Shown here one piece after another: positions 1 to 11,020 of a stretch of DNA of 64,000 nt (position 1 is its first letter; every line of letters starts with the position of its first letter). This DNA is from Variovorax sp. IB41 (GTDB lineage: Bacteria > Pseudomonadota > Gammaproteobacteria > Burkholderiales > Burkholderiaceae_C). Below the pieces are notes generated by a model. It was not told where the DNA came from. It saw nothing but the letters and a program-made list of their open reading frames with translations, and searched no databases. Location: NCBI RefSeq assembly GCF_016405905.1, contig NZ_JAEFCB010000021.1, positions 41,094 to 105,093 of the forward strand, read 5' to 3'. Made by a program: the position numbers and the translations under genes.

Positions 1-1319
<1,319 letters not shown>

Positions 1320-1378
1320 TTTTTGTTTCAATTTCGCGGGGCCTGTCACGGCCCCGCTATCATTCGCGGAAACCGCAT

Positions 1379-1411
1379 GCCGGGATGCCTGAAAAGGCGC
1401 CCGGCTTTTTT
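1379..1411 (+). terminator. Intrinsic terminator after gltD
   Basis: A six-base GCCGGG/CCCGGC stem (1379-1384 with 1400-1405) encloses a smaller GCCT-GAAA-AGGC hairpin and is followed by six T (1406-1411). A separate perfect 8-bp hairpin without a T tract sits just upstream (1336-1343 with 1350-1357). The terminator overlaps the first in-frame ATG that could be assigned to the next gene (1385), which argues that mlaF starts at the later ATG at 1418. Confidence 0.85.
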
Positions 1412-1417
1412 ATTGAG

Positions 1418-2245
1418 ATGGACCCAGCCGCACAGCCACAACCCTTCGTAGAGTTCCGCGACGTCACGTTCGGCTACGGCGCGCGCGCGATTCTCGACGG
1501 CGTCTCTTTCGCCGTCCCGCGCGGCAAGGTCACGGCCTTGATGGGCGCCTCCGGCGGAGGCAAGACCACCGTGCTGCGATTGATCGGCGGGCAGCAGCGG
1601 GCGCAGCGCGGCGAGGTGCATTTCGACGGCCACGATGTCGGCAAGTTCGACAACGCGGCGCTCTACGCGGCCCGGCGCCGCATGGGCATGCTCTTCCAGT
1701 TCGGTGCCCTCTTCACCGACATGACCGTGTTCGACAACGTGGCGTTCCCGCTGCGCGAGCACACGCAGTTGTCCGAAGCGCTGGTGCGCGACGTGGTGCT
1801 CATGAAGCTCGATGCGGTGGGCCTGCGCGGTGCGCGCGACCTGATGCCCAGCGAGGTGTCGGGCGGCATGGCGCGGCGCGTGGCGCTCGCGCGTGCCATC
1901 GCGCTCGACCCCGACCTCGTGATGTACGACGAACCTTTCGCCGGCCTCGATCCGATTTCGCTCGGCACCGCGGCGCGCCTCATTCGCCAGCTCAACGACA
2001 CGCTCGGGCTCACCAGCATCGTGGTGTCGCACGATCTCGAAGAAACCTTCCGCATCGCCGATCACGTGATCATCCTGGCCAACGGCAGCATCGCCGCGCA
2101 GGGCACGCCGGCCGAAGTGCGCGAGAGCACCGACCCGCTGGTGCACCAGTTCGTCAATGCGCTGCCCGATGGGCCCGTGCGCTTCCATTACCCGGGCGTC
2201 AGCATCGAAGACGATTTCGGCAACGTCGAAGGAGGGCGCTCATGA
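1418..2245 (+). CDS. mlaF: Phospholipid ABC transporter ATP-binding protein MlaF
   Basis: Cytoplasmic ATPase of the MlaFEDB inner-membrane complex that moves phospholipids between the inner membrane and the periplasmic carrier MlaC. It has Walker A (GASGGGKTT), the ABC signature (VSGGMARRVALARA), Walker B (LVMYDEPFAGLDP) and the H-loop (VVSHDLEETF). I start it at ATG 1418 (275 aa, MDPAAQPQPF). The frame stays open to ATG 1385, but that codon lies inside the gltD terminator hairpin. First gene of a tight operon; its stop overlaps the mlaE start (ATGA). Confidence 0.93.
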   Translation: MDPAAQPQPFVEFRDVTFGYGARAILDGVSFAVPRGKVTALMGASGGGKTTVLRLIGGQQRAQRGEVHFDGHDVGKFDNAALYAARRRMGMLFQFGALFTDMTVFDNVAFPLREHTQLSEALVRDVVLMKLDAVGLRGARDLMPSEVSGGMARRVALARAIALDPDLVMYDEPFAGLDPISLGTAARLIRQLNDTLGLTSIVVSHDLEETFRIADHVIILANGSIAAQGTPAEVRESTDPLVHQFVNALPDGPVRFHYPGVSIEDDFGNVEGGRS

Positions 2246-3024
2246 GCTGGTGGAAGCCCGCCGACGTCGGTTTTTCCGTGCGCAGCCATCTGGCGAATCT
2301 GGGCTATGGCGCCAAGCTCTTCATGCGCCTGGTCGGGCCCGGCGCGCAGATCATGCGTCGCTTCAGCCTCGTGCGCGACCAGATCCATTTCCTGGGCAAC
2401 TACTCGCTCGCGATCATCGGCGTGTCGGGGCTGTTCGTCGGCTTCGTGCTGGGGCTGCAGATGTACTACGCGCTGCAGCGCTACGGCTCGTCCGAGGCGC
2501 TCGGCCTCCTGGTCACGCTGAGCCTGGTGCGCGAACTCGGGCCGGTGGTGGCGGCGCTGCTCTTCACCGGGCGCGCGGGCACGTCGCTCACGGCCGAGAT
2601 CGGCCTCATGAAGGCCGACGAGCAATTGAGCGCCATGGAAATGATGGCGGTCGACCCGGTGCAGCGCATCCTCGCGCCGCGATTCTGGGCCGGCGTCATC
2701 ACCATGCCGCTGCTGGCGGCCGTGTTCAGCGCCGTCGGCATCATGGGCGGCTACGTGGTGGGCGTGCTGATGCTGGGCGTCGATCCGGGCGCGTTCTGGG
2801 GCCAGATGCAGGGCGGCGTCGATGTGTGGCGCGACGTCGGCAACGGCGTGATCAAGAGCATCGTCTTCGGCTTCACCGTGACTTTCATTGCGCTGCTGCA
2901 GGGCTACGAAGCCCAGCCCACGCCCGAGGGCGTGTCGCGCGCGACGACGCGCACGGTCGTGACGGCATCGCTCGCGGTGCTGGGGCTGGACTTCCTCCTC
3001 ACCGCCATGATGTTCAGTATCTAA
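2242..3024 (+). CDS. mlaE: Phospholipid ABC transporter permease MlaE
   Basis: Integral inner-membrane permease of the Mla complex, 260 aa, the usual length of the MlaE/DUF140 family. It has an N-terminal amphipathic region, then several hydrophobic segments: about residues 45-75 (IIGVSGLFVGFVLGLQ), 95-115 (VAALLFTGRAGTSL, the conserved cytoplasmic loop), 150-185 and 205-260. The start overlaps the mlaF stop by four bases and has a strong GGAGG upstream (2230-2234). Paired with MlaF, MlaD and MlaB encoded in the same transcript. Confidence 0.93.
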   Translation: MSWWKPADVGFSVRSHLANLGYGAKLFMRLVGPGAQIMRRFSLVRDQIHFLGNYSLAIIGVSGLFVGFVLGLQMYYALQRYGSSEALGLLVTLSLVRELGPVVAALLFTGRAGTSLTAEIGLMKADEQLSAMEMMAVDPVQRILAPRFWAGVITMPLLAAVFSAVGIMGGYVVGVLMLGVDPGAFWGQMQGGVDVWRDVGNGVIKSIVFGFTVTFIALLQGYEAQPTPEGVSRATTRTVVTASLAVLGLDFLLTAMMFSI

Positions 3025-3061
3025 AGGAGCACCGCTCCCATCGTTCTAGAGAGTGCAAACC

Positions 3062-3556
3062 ATGCAACGTACCAACAACGACATCTGGGTCGGCCTATTC
3101 GTGCTCATCGGCGCGGCCGCACTGCTGTTTCTCGCGCTGCAGTCGGCCAACCTGCTGAGCCTGAACTTCCAGCAGACCTACGCGGTCACCGCGCGCTTCG
3201 ACAACATTGGTGGTTTGAAGCCACAAACCGCGGTCAAGAGTGCCGGTGTGGTGGTCGGACGTGTGGAATCCATCGCGTTCAACGACAAGGCCTTTCAGGC
3301 CGACGTCACACTGGCCCTGCAAAAACGTTACAGTTTTCCCAAGGACAGCTCGCTCAAGATCCTGACCAGTGGCCTGCTCGGCGAGCAGTACATCGGCATC
3401 GAAGCGGGCGCCGAGGAGAAGAACTTGCAAGCCGGCGACACCATCACTTCGACCCAATCGGCCGTGGTGCTGGAGAACCTGATCAGCCAGTTCCTTTACA
3501 GCAAGGCGGCCGAAGGGGGCTCGAATACGGCGCCGGGAACAGCCAACAAAAAATGA
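3062..3556 (+). CDS. mlaD: Phospholipid-binding MCE-domain protein MlaD
   Basis: Membrane-anchored periplasmic MCE protein that forms a hexameric ring on MlaE and binds phospholipid. One N-terminal transmembrane helix (about residues 10-30, WVGLFVLIGAAALLFLALQ) precedes a single MCE domain (about 38-115) containing the family feature FDNIGGLKPQTAVKSAGVVVG. Length 164 aa is typical. I prefer ATG 3062 over an in-frame GTG at 3053, since GAGAG at 3049-3053 is suitably spaced for it. The stop overlaps the mlaA start by four bases. Confidence 0.92.
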   Translation: MQRTNNDIWVGLFVLIGAAALLFLALQSANLLSLNFQQTYAVTARFDNIGGLKPQTAVKSAGVVVGRVESIAFNDKAFQADVTLALQKRYSFPKDSSLKILTSGLLGEQYIGIEAGAEEKNLQAGDTITSTQSAVVLENLISQFLYSKAAEGGSNTAPGTANKK

Positions 3557-4329
3557 AATCACGATTCTTTGCATCGAATGCTATGAAAAGCATAGCTAAT
3601 AGTGCCCGCTGGGCGATGGCAGCCGCCGCCTTGGCGATCGTTGCCGGGTGTGCCACAGGGCCCAACGCCAATCCGGCCGATCCGTTCGAGCCGTTCAATC
3701 GCGGCGTTTCTCGCTTCAACGACACGGTGGACGACGCCGTGCTCGTGCCGGTGGCCACCGCCTACCAGCGCGCGTTGCCGCAGATGGTGCGCACGGGTGT
3801 CAACAACTTCTTCAACAACCTGGGCGACGTCTGGAACCTTGCCAACAACGTGGTGCAGTTCAAGGTGCAAAACAGCGCCGAGACCTTCATGCGGCTCAAC
3901 GTCAACACCTTCTTCGGGCTCGGCGGGCTGCTCGACGTGGCCACCGAGGCGGGCATTCCGCGCCATGAAGAAGACTTCGGCCAGACGCTGGGCCACTGGG
4001 GCGTAGGCGCCGGTCCGTACGTCGTGCTGCCGCTGCTCGGGTCTTCGACCCTGCGCGACACGGCCGCGCTGCCGGTGGACCGCTTCGGCGACCCGGTCGC
4101 CCAGATGGACGACGTGGCCTGGCGCAATTCGCTCTCGGTGCTGCGCATCGTCGACACGCGTTCGCAGTACCTGCGCGCGAGCCGCCTCCTCGGCGAAGCG
4201 GCGCTCGACAGGTATTCGTTCACGCGCGATGCGTTCCTGCAGCGCCGCCGCAGCCAGGTCTACGACGGCAATCCGCCGGACGACGGTGCGGGCAACAGCC
4301 CGGCCGACGACGGCGCCGAAAGCAAGTAA
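3553..4329 (+). CDS. mlaA: Outer-membrane phospholipid-removal lipoprotein MlaA (VacJ)
   Basis: Outer-membrane lipoprotein that extracts phospholipids from the outer leaflet and hands them to MlaC. The N-terminus is a lipoprotein signal with lipobox IVAGC (Cys33 from this start, Cys23 if ATG 3583 is used). The body carries the family block DPFEPFNRGVSRFND and the HEEDFGQTLGHWGVGAGPY region. In E. coli mlaA is unlinked, whereas here it sits between mlaD and mlaC with an ATGA overlap to mlaD. The tail is Asp/Gly/Pro-rich. The exact start is the only uncertainty. Confidence 0.92.
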   Translation: MKSRFFASNAMKSIANSARWAMAAAALAIVAGCATGPNANPADPFEPFNRGVSRFNDTVDDAVLVPVATAYQRALPQMVRTGVNNFFNNLGDVWNLANNVVQFKVQNSAETFMRLNVNTFFGLGGLLDVATEAGIPRHEEDFGQTLGHWGVGAGPYVVLPLLGSSTLRDTAALPVDRFGDPVAQMDDVAWRNSLSVLRIVDTRSQYLRASRLLGEAALDRYSFTRDAFLQRRRSQVYDGNPPDDGAGNSPADDGAESK

Positions 4330-4347
4330 AAAGCGCGGGGCGGACGA

Positions 4348-4379
4348 TGAAGCCGCTTGCATCCGGTTGCAAGGCTTCA
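4348..4379 (+). other. Stem-loop in the mlaA-mlaC intergenic spacer
   Basis: TGAAGCC (4348-4354) pairs with GGCTTCA (4373-4379), and inside it TTGCA (4357-4361) pairs with TGCAA (4368-4372), giving 12 pairs with a two-base bulge. No T tract follows, so it is not a classical terminator. It may act as an mRNA stability or processing element within the mla transcript. The rest of the 168-bp spacer shows nothing recognisable. Confidence 0.55.
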
Positions 4380-4497
4380 CCTGCGCTTCAGGAACCCGGT
4401 CGGCTCCGGGCCTGTCGAATCCGTTCTTGTCGCAGCACTCAAACGCCTTGCGCGACCTGGGTGCTTCGTCCATTTTCAAAATTCTGAGGGACTCTCC

Positions 4498-5154
4498 ATG
4501 AACAACAAGATCTTGCAACGACGCGATGTGGGCCGGCTGGTTCTGGCCGGTGCCCTGCTGTTCGGCGCCGCCGTCGCCTTCGTCCGCCCGGCCTACGCTG
4601 CCGACGAGGCGCCCGACGCGCTGGTCAAGCGCCTGTCGAGCGACGTGCTCGAGACGATCAAGGCCGACTCGTCGATCAAGGCTGGCGACGTCAACAAGAT
4701 CATGGTGCTGGTCGACAGCAAGATCATGCCCAACGTCAACTTCCAGCGCATGACGGCCTCGGCCGTCGGCCCGGCCTGGCGCCAGGCCACCCCCGAGCAG
4801 CAAAAGCGCCTGCAGGAAGAATTCAAGGCCCTGCTGGTTCGCACCTACGCCGGCGCGCTCGACCAGGTGGTCGACCAGACCGTCACCGTCCGTCCGTTCC
4901 GCGGCTCGGCCGACGACAAGGAAGTGCTGGTGCGCACCGAGATCCAGGGCCGCGGCGACCCCGTGCAGCTGGACTATCGCCTCGAGAAGACGCCGGGCCA
5001 GGGCGCGGGCTGGAAGGTCTACAACCTCAATGTGCTGGGCGTCTGGCTGGTCGATACCTACCGCACGCAGTTCGCGCAGGAAATCAACAAGAGCGGCATC
5101 GACGGCCTGATCACCGCGCTGGCCAGCCGCAACAAGAGCAACACCAAGGGCTGA
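4498..5154 (+). CDS. mlaC: Periplasmic phospholipid carrier MlaC
   Basis: Soluble periplasmic shuttle (Ttg2D/MlaC family) that carries phospholipid between MlaA at the outer membrane and MlaD at the inner membrane. A Sec signal peptide (about residues 1-32, ending near AYAADEAP) precedes the mature domain, with conserved stretches IMPNVNFQRMTASAVG and the C-terminal WKVYNLNVLGVWLVDTYR. Length 218 aa is normal. The frame is open back to 4357, but ATG 4498 has GAGGGA upstream and starts directly at the signal peptide. Confidence 0.92.
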   Translation: MNNKILQRRDVGRLVLAGALLFGAAVAFVRPAYAADEAPDALVKRLSSDVLETIKADSSIKAGDVNKIMVLVDSKIMPNVNFQRMTASAVGPAWRQATPEQQKRLQEEFKALLVRTYAGALDQVVDQTVTVRPFRGSADDKEVLVRTEIQGRGDPVQLDYRLEKTPGQGAGWKVYNLNVLGVWLVDTYRTQFAQEINKSGIDGLITALASRNKSNTKG

Positions 5155-5173
5155 CCGGCCCACGGCAACGCAC

Positions 5174-5449
5174 ATGCTGGTCCTGCCCACCAAGCTCACC
5201 CACGACGAGGCCCCCGCCTGCATGCGCATGCTGCAGCAGGGGCTCAAGGGCCAGACGGATTCGTCGTCCACGGTGGTCGACGCCACCGCGCTGGCCCAGT
5301 TCGATTCGTCGGCGCTGGCGGTGCTGCTCGAATGCCGCCGCGAATCCAGTGCGCTGGGCCGCGGTTTCTCGGTCAAAGGTCTTTCGCCGCGCCTGCGCGA
5401 ACTGGCTGCGCTGTACGGCATCGCGGGCCTTTTGCCCGCCGCGCCCTGA
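5174..5449 (+). CDS. mlaB: STAS-domain protein MlaB
   Basis: Small cytoplasmic STAS-domain protein (91 aa) that binds MlaF and is needed for assembly and activity of the Mla ATPase. The STAS pattern is visible: a beta strand ending in VVDATALAQFDSSALAVLLECRR, where the DSSALAVL turn corresponds to the conserved helix-capping region, then RLRELAALYGIAGLL. Its place as last gene of mlaFEDACB supports the call. The spacer to mlaC is 19 bp. Confidence 0.85.
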   Translation: MLVLPTKLTHDEAPACMRMLQQGLKGQTDSSSTVVDATALAQFDSSALAVLLECRRESSALGRGFSVKGLSPRLRELAALYGIAGLLPAAP

Positions 5450-5453
5450 CTGT

Positions 5454-5553
5454 TGGCCCCCCGGCTTTTCACTCCGCTTCGCTGCGTGTAATTCGCCACC
5501 CCCCGAGGGTGGGGCGCGGCCCGCCTTGGGGCGGCCCGGCGGCGGCCGCATGA
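5454..5553 (+). repeat. Intergenic repeat family A, copy 1
   Basis: About 100 bp between mlaB and the next ABC operon, nearly the same as a stretch at 17404-17504. Shared blocks include CCCCCCGGCTTTTCACT, GCTGCGTGTAATTCGCCA, CCCCCCGAGGG and CGGCGGCGGCCGCA. It has internal complementarity (CCCCCCGAGGGTGGGG; CCGCCTTGGGGCGG). No coding signature. Possibly a REP/MITE-like element. Confidence 0.75.
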
Positions 5554-5611
5554 GGGCAATCGAGCCGCTGCGCGCCAGCTCGCGGGGGCGCCCTTAAAAT
5601 CGCGGGCTCCC

Positions 5612-6559
5612 ATGCCCGCGATCTCATTCCAATCGGTCTCCAAGACCTACCCTCCCTCCAGACAGCAGAAAGCCCAAGGCAAACAAGGCTTGCGCGCGGT
5701 CGACGAGGTTTCCTTCCAGATCGAGCCGGGCGAGTTCTTTGGCCTGCTCGGCCCCAACGGCGCGGGCAAGACCACCCTGATCAGCATGCTCGCGGGCCTC
5801 TCGCGGCCCACGTCCGGCGCCATCAGCGTGCACGGCTTCGACGTGCAGCGCGACTACGCCGAAGCGCGCCGCCAGCTGGGCATCGTGCCGCAGGAGCTGG
5901 TGTTCGACCCTTTCTTCAACGTGCGCGAGTCGCTGCGCATCCAGTCGGGCTACTTCGGCATCAAGAACAACGACGACTGGATCGACGAACTGCTGCACAG
6001 CCTGGGCCTCACCGACAAGGCCACGGCCAACATGCGCCAGCTGTCGGGCGGCATGAAGCGCCGCGTGCTGGTGGCGCAGGCGCTGGTGCACAAGCCGCCC
6101 GTCATCGTGCTGGACGAGCCCACCGCCGGTGTCGACGTCGAGTTGCGCCAGACGCTCTGGCAGTTCGTCGCCCGGCTCAACAAGCAGGGCAGCACCGTGC
6201 TGCTCACCACCCATTACCTCGAAGAGGCCGAGGCGCTTTGCAGCCGCATCGCGATGCTCAAGCTGGGCCGCGTGATCGCGCTGGACCGCACCAGCGAACT
6301 CCTGAAATCGGCCGCGAGCAACGTGCTGCGTTTCAAGACCGACGCGATGCTGCCCTGGGCCATCGCCCAGCATGCGCGCATCACCGGGCGGATCGTGCAG
6401 CTGCCGGCGCAGAACGCCCATGAAGTCGAACAACTGCTGGCCGCGATCCGCGAAGCCGGCGTCGCGGTGGAAGACGTGGAAATGCGCAAGGCCGACCTGG
6501 AAGACGTGTTCATCGACCTGATGGCGGGCGAGCAGACGCCGCTGGAGGTGTCGCGATGA
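5612..6559 (+). CDS. ABC-2 type transporter ATP-binding protein
   Basis: ATPase subunit of an ABC-2 type exporter (YadG/NodI/CcmA-like), 315 aa. Walker A GPNGAGKTT, signature LSGGMKRRVLVAQAL, Walker B VIVLDEPTAGVD and H-loop LLTTHYLEEAEALC are all intact. A C-terminal regulatory extension of about 80 residues ends in the DLEDVFIDLM motif typical of this subfamily. It overlaps its permease by four bases. The substrate cannot be read from sequence. The position between mlaB and ibaG/murA suggests an envelope role, but that is inference. Confidence 0.88.
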   Translation: MPAISFQSVSKTYPPSRQQKAQGKQGLRAVDEVSFQIEPGEFFGLLGPNGAGKTTLISMLAGLSRPTSGAISVHGFDVQRDYAEARRQLGIVPQELVFDPFFNVRESLRIQSGYFGIKNNDDWIDELLHSLGLTDKATANMRQLSGGMKRRVLVAQALVHKPPVIVLDEPTAGVDVELRQTLWQFVARLNKQGSTVLLTTHYLEEAEALCSRIAMLKLGRVIALDRTSELLKSAASNVLRFKTDAMLPWAIAQHARITGRIVQLPAQNAHEVEQLLAAIREAGVAVEDVEMRKADLEDVFIDLMAGEQTPLEVSR

Positions 6560-7320
6560 TGGCCGTCACTGGGTGGCGCGCGCTGCTCTACAAGGAGACG
6601 CTGCGCTTCTGGAAAGTCGGCTTCCAGACCGTCGGCGCGCCGGTGCTCACCGCGCTGCTGTATCTGATGGTGTTCGGCCACGTGCTCGAAGACCACGTGA
6701 AGGTCTATGGCTCGGTGGGCTACACGGCCTTCTTGGTGCCGGGGCTCGTGATGATGAGCGTGCTGCAGAACTCTTTTGCGAACAGTTCGTCCTCGATCAT
6801 CCAGAGCAAGATCATGGGCAACCTCGTGTTCGTGCTGCTCACGCCGCTGTCGCACTGGGGCTGGTTCTTCGCCTACGTGGGCTCGTCGATCATCCGCGGG
6901 CTGGCGGTGGGGCTCGGCGTGTTCGTCGTCACCGTGTTCTTCGCGATGCCGAATTTCGTGGCGCCGGTCTGGATCGTCGTTTTCGCGCTGCTGGGCGCCG
7001 CGATGCTCGGCACCCTGGGCCTGATCGCCGGCCTCTGGGCCGAGAAGTTCGACCAGATGGCGGTGTTCCAGAATTTCCTGATCATGCCCATGACGTTCCT
7101 CTCGGGCGTGTTCTATTCGATCGGCTCGCTGCCGCCGTTCTGGCAGGGGGTGAGCCACCTGAACCCGTTCTTCTACATGATCGACGGCTTTCGCTACGGC
7201 TTCTTCGGCGTGAGCGATGCCTCGCCCTGGCTGAGCCTGGGCATCGTGGGCACCGCCTGGCTGGTGGTGAGCGCCGTCGCTGTCCATCTCCTCCGTATCG
7301 GCTACAAAATCCGGGGCTAA
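6556..7320 (+). CDS. ABC-2 type transporter permease
   Basis: Six-helix ABC-2 membrane subunit (YadH/NodJ-like), 254 aa, partner of the preceding ATPase. Hydrophobic segments occur around residues 25-45, 60-80, 110-135, 140-165, 175-195 and 225-250. The family motif around FLIMPMTFLSGVFYSIGSLPPFWQ (the ABC-2 'LSG-FYP' type block) is clear, as is NPFFYMIDGFRYGFFG. The ATG overlaps the ATPase stop. Confidence 0.88.
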   Translation: MMAVTGWRALLYKETLRFWKVGFQTVGAPVLTALLYLMVFGHVLEDHVKVYGSVGYTAFLVPGLVMMSVLQNSFANSSSSIIQSKIMGNLVFVLLTPLSHWGWFFAYVGSSIIRGLAVGLGVFVVTVFFAMPNFVAPVWIVVFALLGAAMLGTLGLIAGLWAEKFDQMAVFQNFLIMPMTFLSGVFYSIGSLPPFWQGVSHLNPFFYMIDGFRYGFFGVSDASPWLSLGIVGTAWLVVSAVAVHLLRIGYKIRG

Positions 7321-7324
7321 CATG

Positions 7325-7424
7325 GCTCTCCCCCAGTCTTCGCGCACTTCGTGTCGCTCCGCCAACCCCCTTCCGGGGGCAACACCAGCGGCCCGGCAAA
7401 GCCGGTTCCGCGGTGTTTCCCGAT
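7325..7424 (+). repeat. Intergenic repeat family B, copy 1
   Basis: About 100 bp of non-coding sequence before ibaG, shared with 15298-15394 in the same orientation and with 24765-24866 inverted. Common blocks are CTTCGCGCACTTCGTGTCGC, GCCAACCCCCT(T/A)CCGGGGGC and GGCCCGGCAAAGCCGGTTCC. The second and third blocks can each form a hairpin (CCCCCTTCCGGGGG; CCGGCAAAGCCGG). Confidence 0.75.
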
Positions 7425-7438
7425 GAATACGTACCCCA

Positions 7439-7681
7439 ATGACCGCTGAAGAACTCCAAGCCATCATCGCTGCCCACCTCCCCTGCGAGCACATCTCGCT
7501 GGAAGGCGACGGCCGACATTGGTACGCGACCATCGTCTCGGCCGAATTCGAGGGCAAGCGCGCCATCCAGCGCCACCAGCGGGTCTATGCCACCCTCGGT
7601 GCGAAAATGCACACCGACGAAGTGCATGCGCTCTCGATGAAAACCTACACGCCGGCCGAATGGGCGGCGGTGGAAAAGTAA
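7439..7681 (+). CDS. ibaG: BolA-family protein IbaG (YrbA)
   Basis: Small BolA-like protein (80 aa) of the IbaG/YrbA branch. These bind monothiol glutaredoxin through a shared [2Fe-2S] cluster and are linked to iron-sulfur trafficking and acid response. The BolA signature is seen in VSAEFEGKRAIQRHQRVYATLG followed by EVHALSMKTYTPAEW, with the conserved C-terminal His (EVHALS). As in E. coli (mlaFEDCB-ibaG-murA) it directly precedes murA, which supports the IbaG assignment over BolA itself. Confidence 0.88.
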   Translation: MTAEELQAIIAAHLPCEHISLEGDGRHWYATIVSAEFEGKRAIQRHQRVYATLGAKMHTDEVHALSMKTYTPAEWAAVEK

Positions 7682-7721
7682 CTTTCCGGCCCCCGGGCCA
7701 CCCCATTTCGCTGGATCCTCG

Positions 7722-9007
<1,286 letters not shown>

Positions 9008-9011
<4 letters not shown>

Positions 9012-9664
9012 TCACGTTGGCCCTCTCCAAAGGCCGCATCTTCGAAGAGACGATGCCTCTCCTGGCCGCGGCCGGCATCGAGGTCACGGAAGACCCCGAG
9101 AAGTCGCGCAAGCTGATCCTGGAAACCACCCGTCCCGACGTGCGCGTGGTGCTGGTGCGCGCCTCCGATGTGCCCACCTACGTGCAGTACGGCGGCGCCG
9201 ACCTGGGCGTGACCGGCCTCGACGTGCTGCTGGAAAACGGCAACCAGGGCATGTACCAGCCGCTGGACCTGCGCATCGCCGCCTGCCGCCTGAGCGTGGC
9301 CGTGCGCGCCGACTACGACTACGCCTCGGCCGTGCGCCAGGGCTCGCGGCTGCGCGTGGCGACCAAGTACGTGGGCCTCTCGCGCGACTTCTTCGCGAGC
9401 AAGGGCGTGCACGTGGACCTCATCAAGCTCTACGGCAGCATGGAGCTCGCGCCGCTCACGGGCCTGGCCGACGCCATCGTCGACCTGGTCTCCACCGGCA
9501 ACACGCTCAAGGCCAACCACCTCGTCGAGGTGGAACGCATCATGGACATCAGCGCCCGGCTGGTCGTCAACCAGGCTGCGCTCAAGCTCAAGCGCGAACC
9601 CATTCGCCGCATCATCGACGCGTTCGCGTCAGCCATTCCTCCCGCCCAATCTCCCGCCCCATGA
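9008..9664 (+). CDS. hisG: ATP phosphoribosyltransferase, short form
   Basis: Catalyses the first step of histidine synthesis, ATP plus PRPP to phosphoribosyl-ATP. At 218 aa it is the short HisG_S form that lacks the C-terminal ACT-like regulatory domain. Known short forms need the HisRS-like partner HisZ for activity and feedback control. No hisZ is in this window. Family motifs are ALSKGRIFEET and the PRPP-binding DAIVDLVSTGNTLKAN. Overlaps murA and hisD by four bases each. Confidence 0.95.
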
Positions 9665-10983
9665 CTCTGAAAGCAGCCCCCGCCCGCCTCTCCACGACTT
9701 CAGCCAGCTTCGACGCTGAATTCAAGGCGCGGCTGCATTGGTCCGCGGACGCGGATGCTGCAATCGAGAAAGTGGTGGCCGACATCCTGGCCGATGTGCA
9801 AAAGCGCGGCGACGACGCGGTGCTCGAATACACCAACCGCTTCGACAAGCTCGACGCCAAGACGCTGCCCGAGCTGGAACTCACGCAAGCCGAACTGAAG
9901 GCCGCTTTCGAGGCACTGCCCGCCGCCCAGCGCGACGCGCTCGAAGCCGCCGCGCGCCGCGTGCGCAGCTACCACGAGGCCCAGAAGAAGGCGAGCGGCG
10001 AGAGCTGGAGCTACCGCGATGCCGATGGCACGCTGCTCGGGCAGAAGGTCACGCCGCTGGATCGCGTGGGCATCTACGTGCCGGGCGGCAAGGCCGCGTA
10101 TCCGTCGAGCGTGCTGATGAACGCGATTCCCGCGCACGTCGCGGGCGTGGGCGAAATCATCATGGTCGTACCGACGCCCAGAGGCGAAAAGAACCCGCTC
10201 GTGCTCGCCGCCGCCTACGTGGCCGGCGTGACGCGCGGCTTCACCGTCGGCGGCGCGCAGGCCGTGGCGGCGCTGGCCTACGGCACCGCCACCATCCCCG
10301 CGGTCGACAAGATCACCGGCCCCGGCAACGCCTACGTGGCCGCCGCCAAGCGCCGCGTGTTCGGCACCGTGGGCATCGACATGATCGCGGGCCCGAGCGA
10401 GATCCTCGTGCTGGCCGACGGCACCGCGCCGCCCGAGTGGGTGGCGATGGACCTCTTCAGCCAGGCCGAGCACGACGAGCTCGCGCAAAGCATCCTCCTG
10501 TGCCCCGACGCCGCCTACATCGACCGCGTGCAGGCCGAAATCGATCGCCTGCTGCCCGCCATGCCGCGCGCCGAAATCATCGCCGCCTCGCTCAACGGGC
10601 GCGGCGCGCTGATCCATACCAAGAGCATGGAAGAGGCCTGCGAGATCAGCAACCGCATCGCCCCCGAGCACCTGGAAGTCAGCAGCAGCGAGCCGGGCCG
10701 CTGGGAGCCACTCTTGCGCCACGCCGGCGCGATCTTCCTGGGCGCCTTCACCAGCGAGAGCCTGGGCGACTACTGCGCCGGCCCGAACCACGTGCTGCCC
10801 ACGAGCGGCACGGCGCGCTTCTCCAGCCCGCTGGGCGTCTACGACTTCCAGAAGCGCTCCAGCCTCATCGAAGTGAGCGAAGCCGGCGCGCAGGTGCTCG
10901 GCCCGATCGCGGTCACGCTGGCCGAAGGCGAGGGCCTGCAGGCGCACGCCGAAGCCGCCCGCATGCGCCTGCGTAAGATCTGA
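9661..10983 (+). CDS. hisD: Histidinol dehydrogenase
   Basis: Zn-dependent enzyme for the last two oxidations, L-histidinol to L-histidine with NAD+. At 440 aa it has normal length. Visible family blocks are RVGIYVPGGKAAYPSSVLMN, the GPGNAYVAAAKR segment, GPSEILVLAD, the active-site region SQAEHDELAQSILL and the C-terminal YDFQKRSSLIEVS. ATG 9661 overlaps the hisG stop. Confidence 0.96.
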   Translation: MTLKAAPARLSTTSASFDAEFKARLHWSADADAAIEKVVADILADVQKRGDDAVLEYTNRFDKLDAKTLPELELTQAELKAAFEALPAAQRDALEAAARRVRSYHEAQKKASGESWSYRDADGTLLGQKVTPLDRVGIYVPGGKAAYPSSVLMNAIPAHVAGVGEIIMVVPTPRGEKNPLVLAAAYVAGVTRGFTVGGAQAVAALAYGTATIPAVDKITGPGNAYVAAAKRRVFGTVGIDMIAGPSEILVLADGTAPPEWVAMDLFSQAEHDELAQSILLCPDAAYIDRVQAEIDRLLPAMPRAEIIAASLNGRGALIHTKSMEEACEISNRIAPEHLEVSSSEPGRWEPLLRHAGAIFLGAFTSESLGDYCAGPNHVLPTSGTARFSSPLGVYDFQKRSSLIEVSEAGAQVLGPIAVTLAEGEGLQAHAEAARMRLRKI

Positions 10984-11020
10984 GGCTCCAACAACCCCGC
11001 TTCAGGGAGGAGCACGCCAG

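Noticed and set aside
3559..5643. 694-residue minus-strand open frame opposite mlaA, mlaC and mlaB
   Set aside because: Runs across three real genes and their spacers, no recognisable domain, composition of a codon-position shadow.
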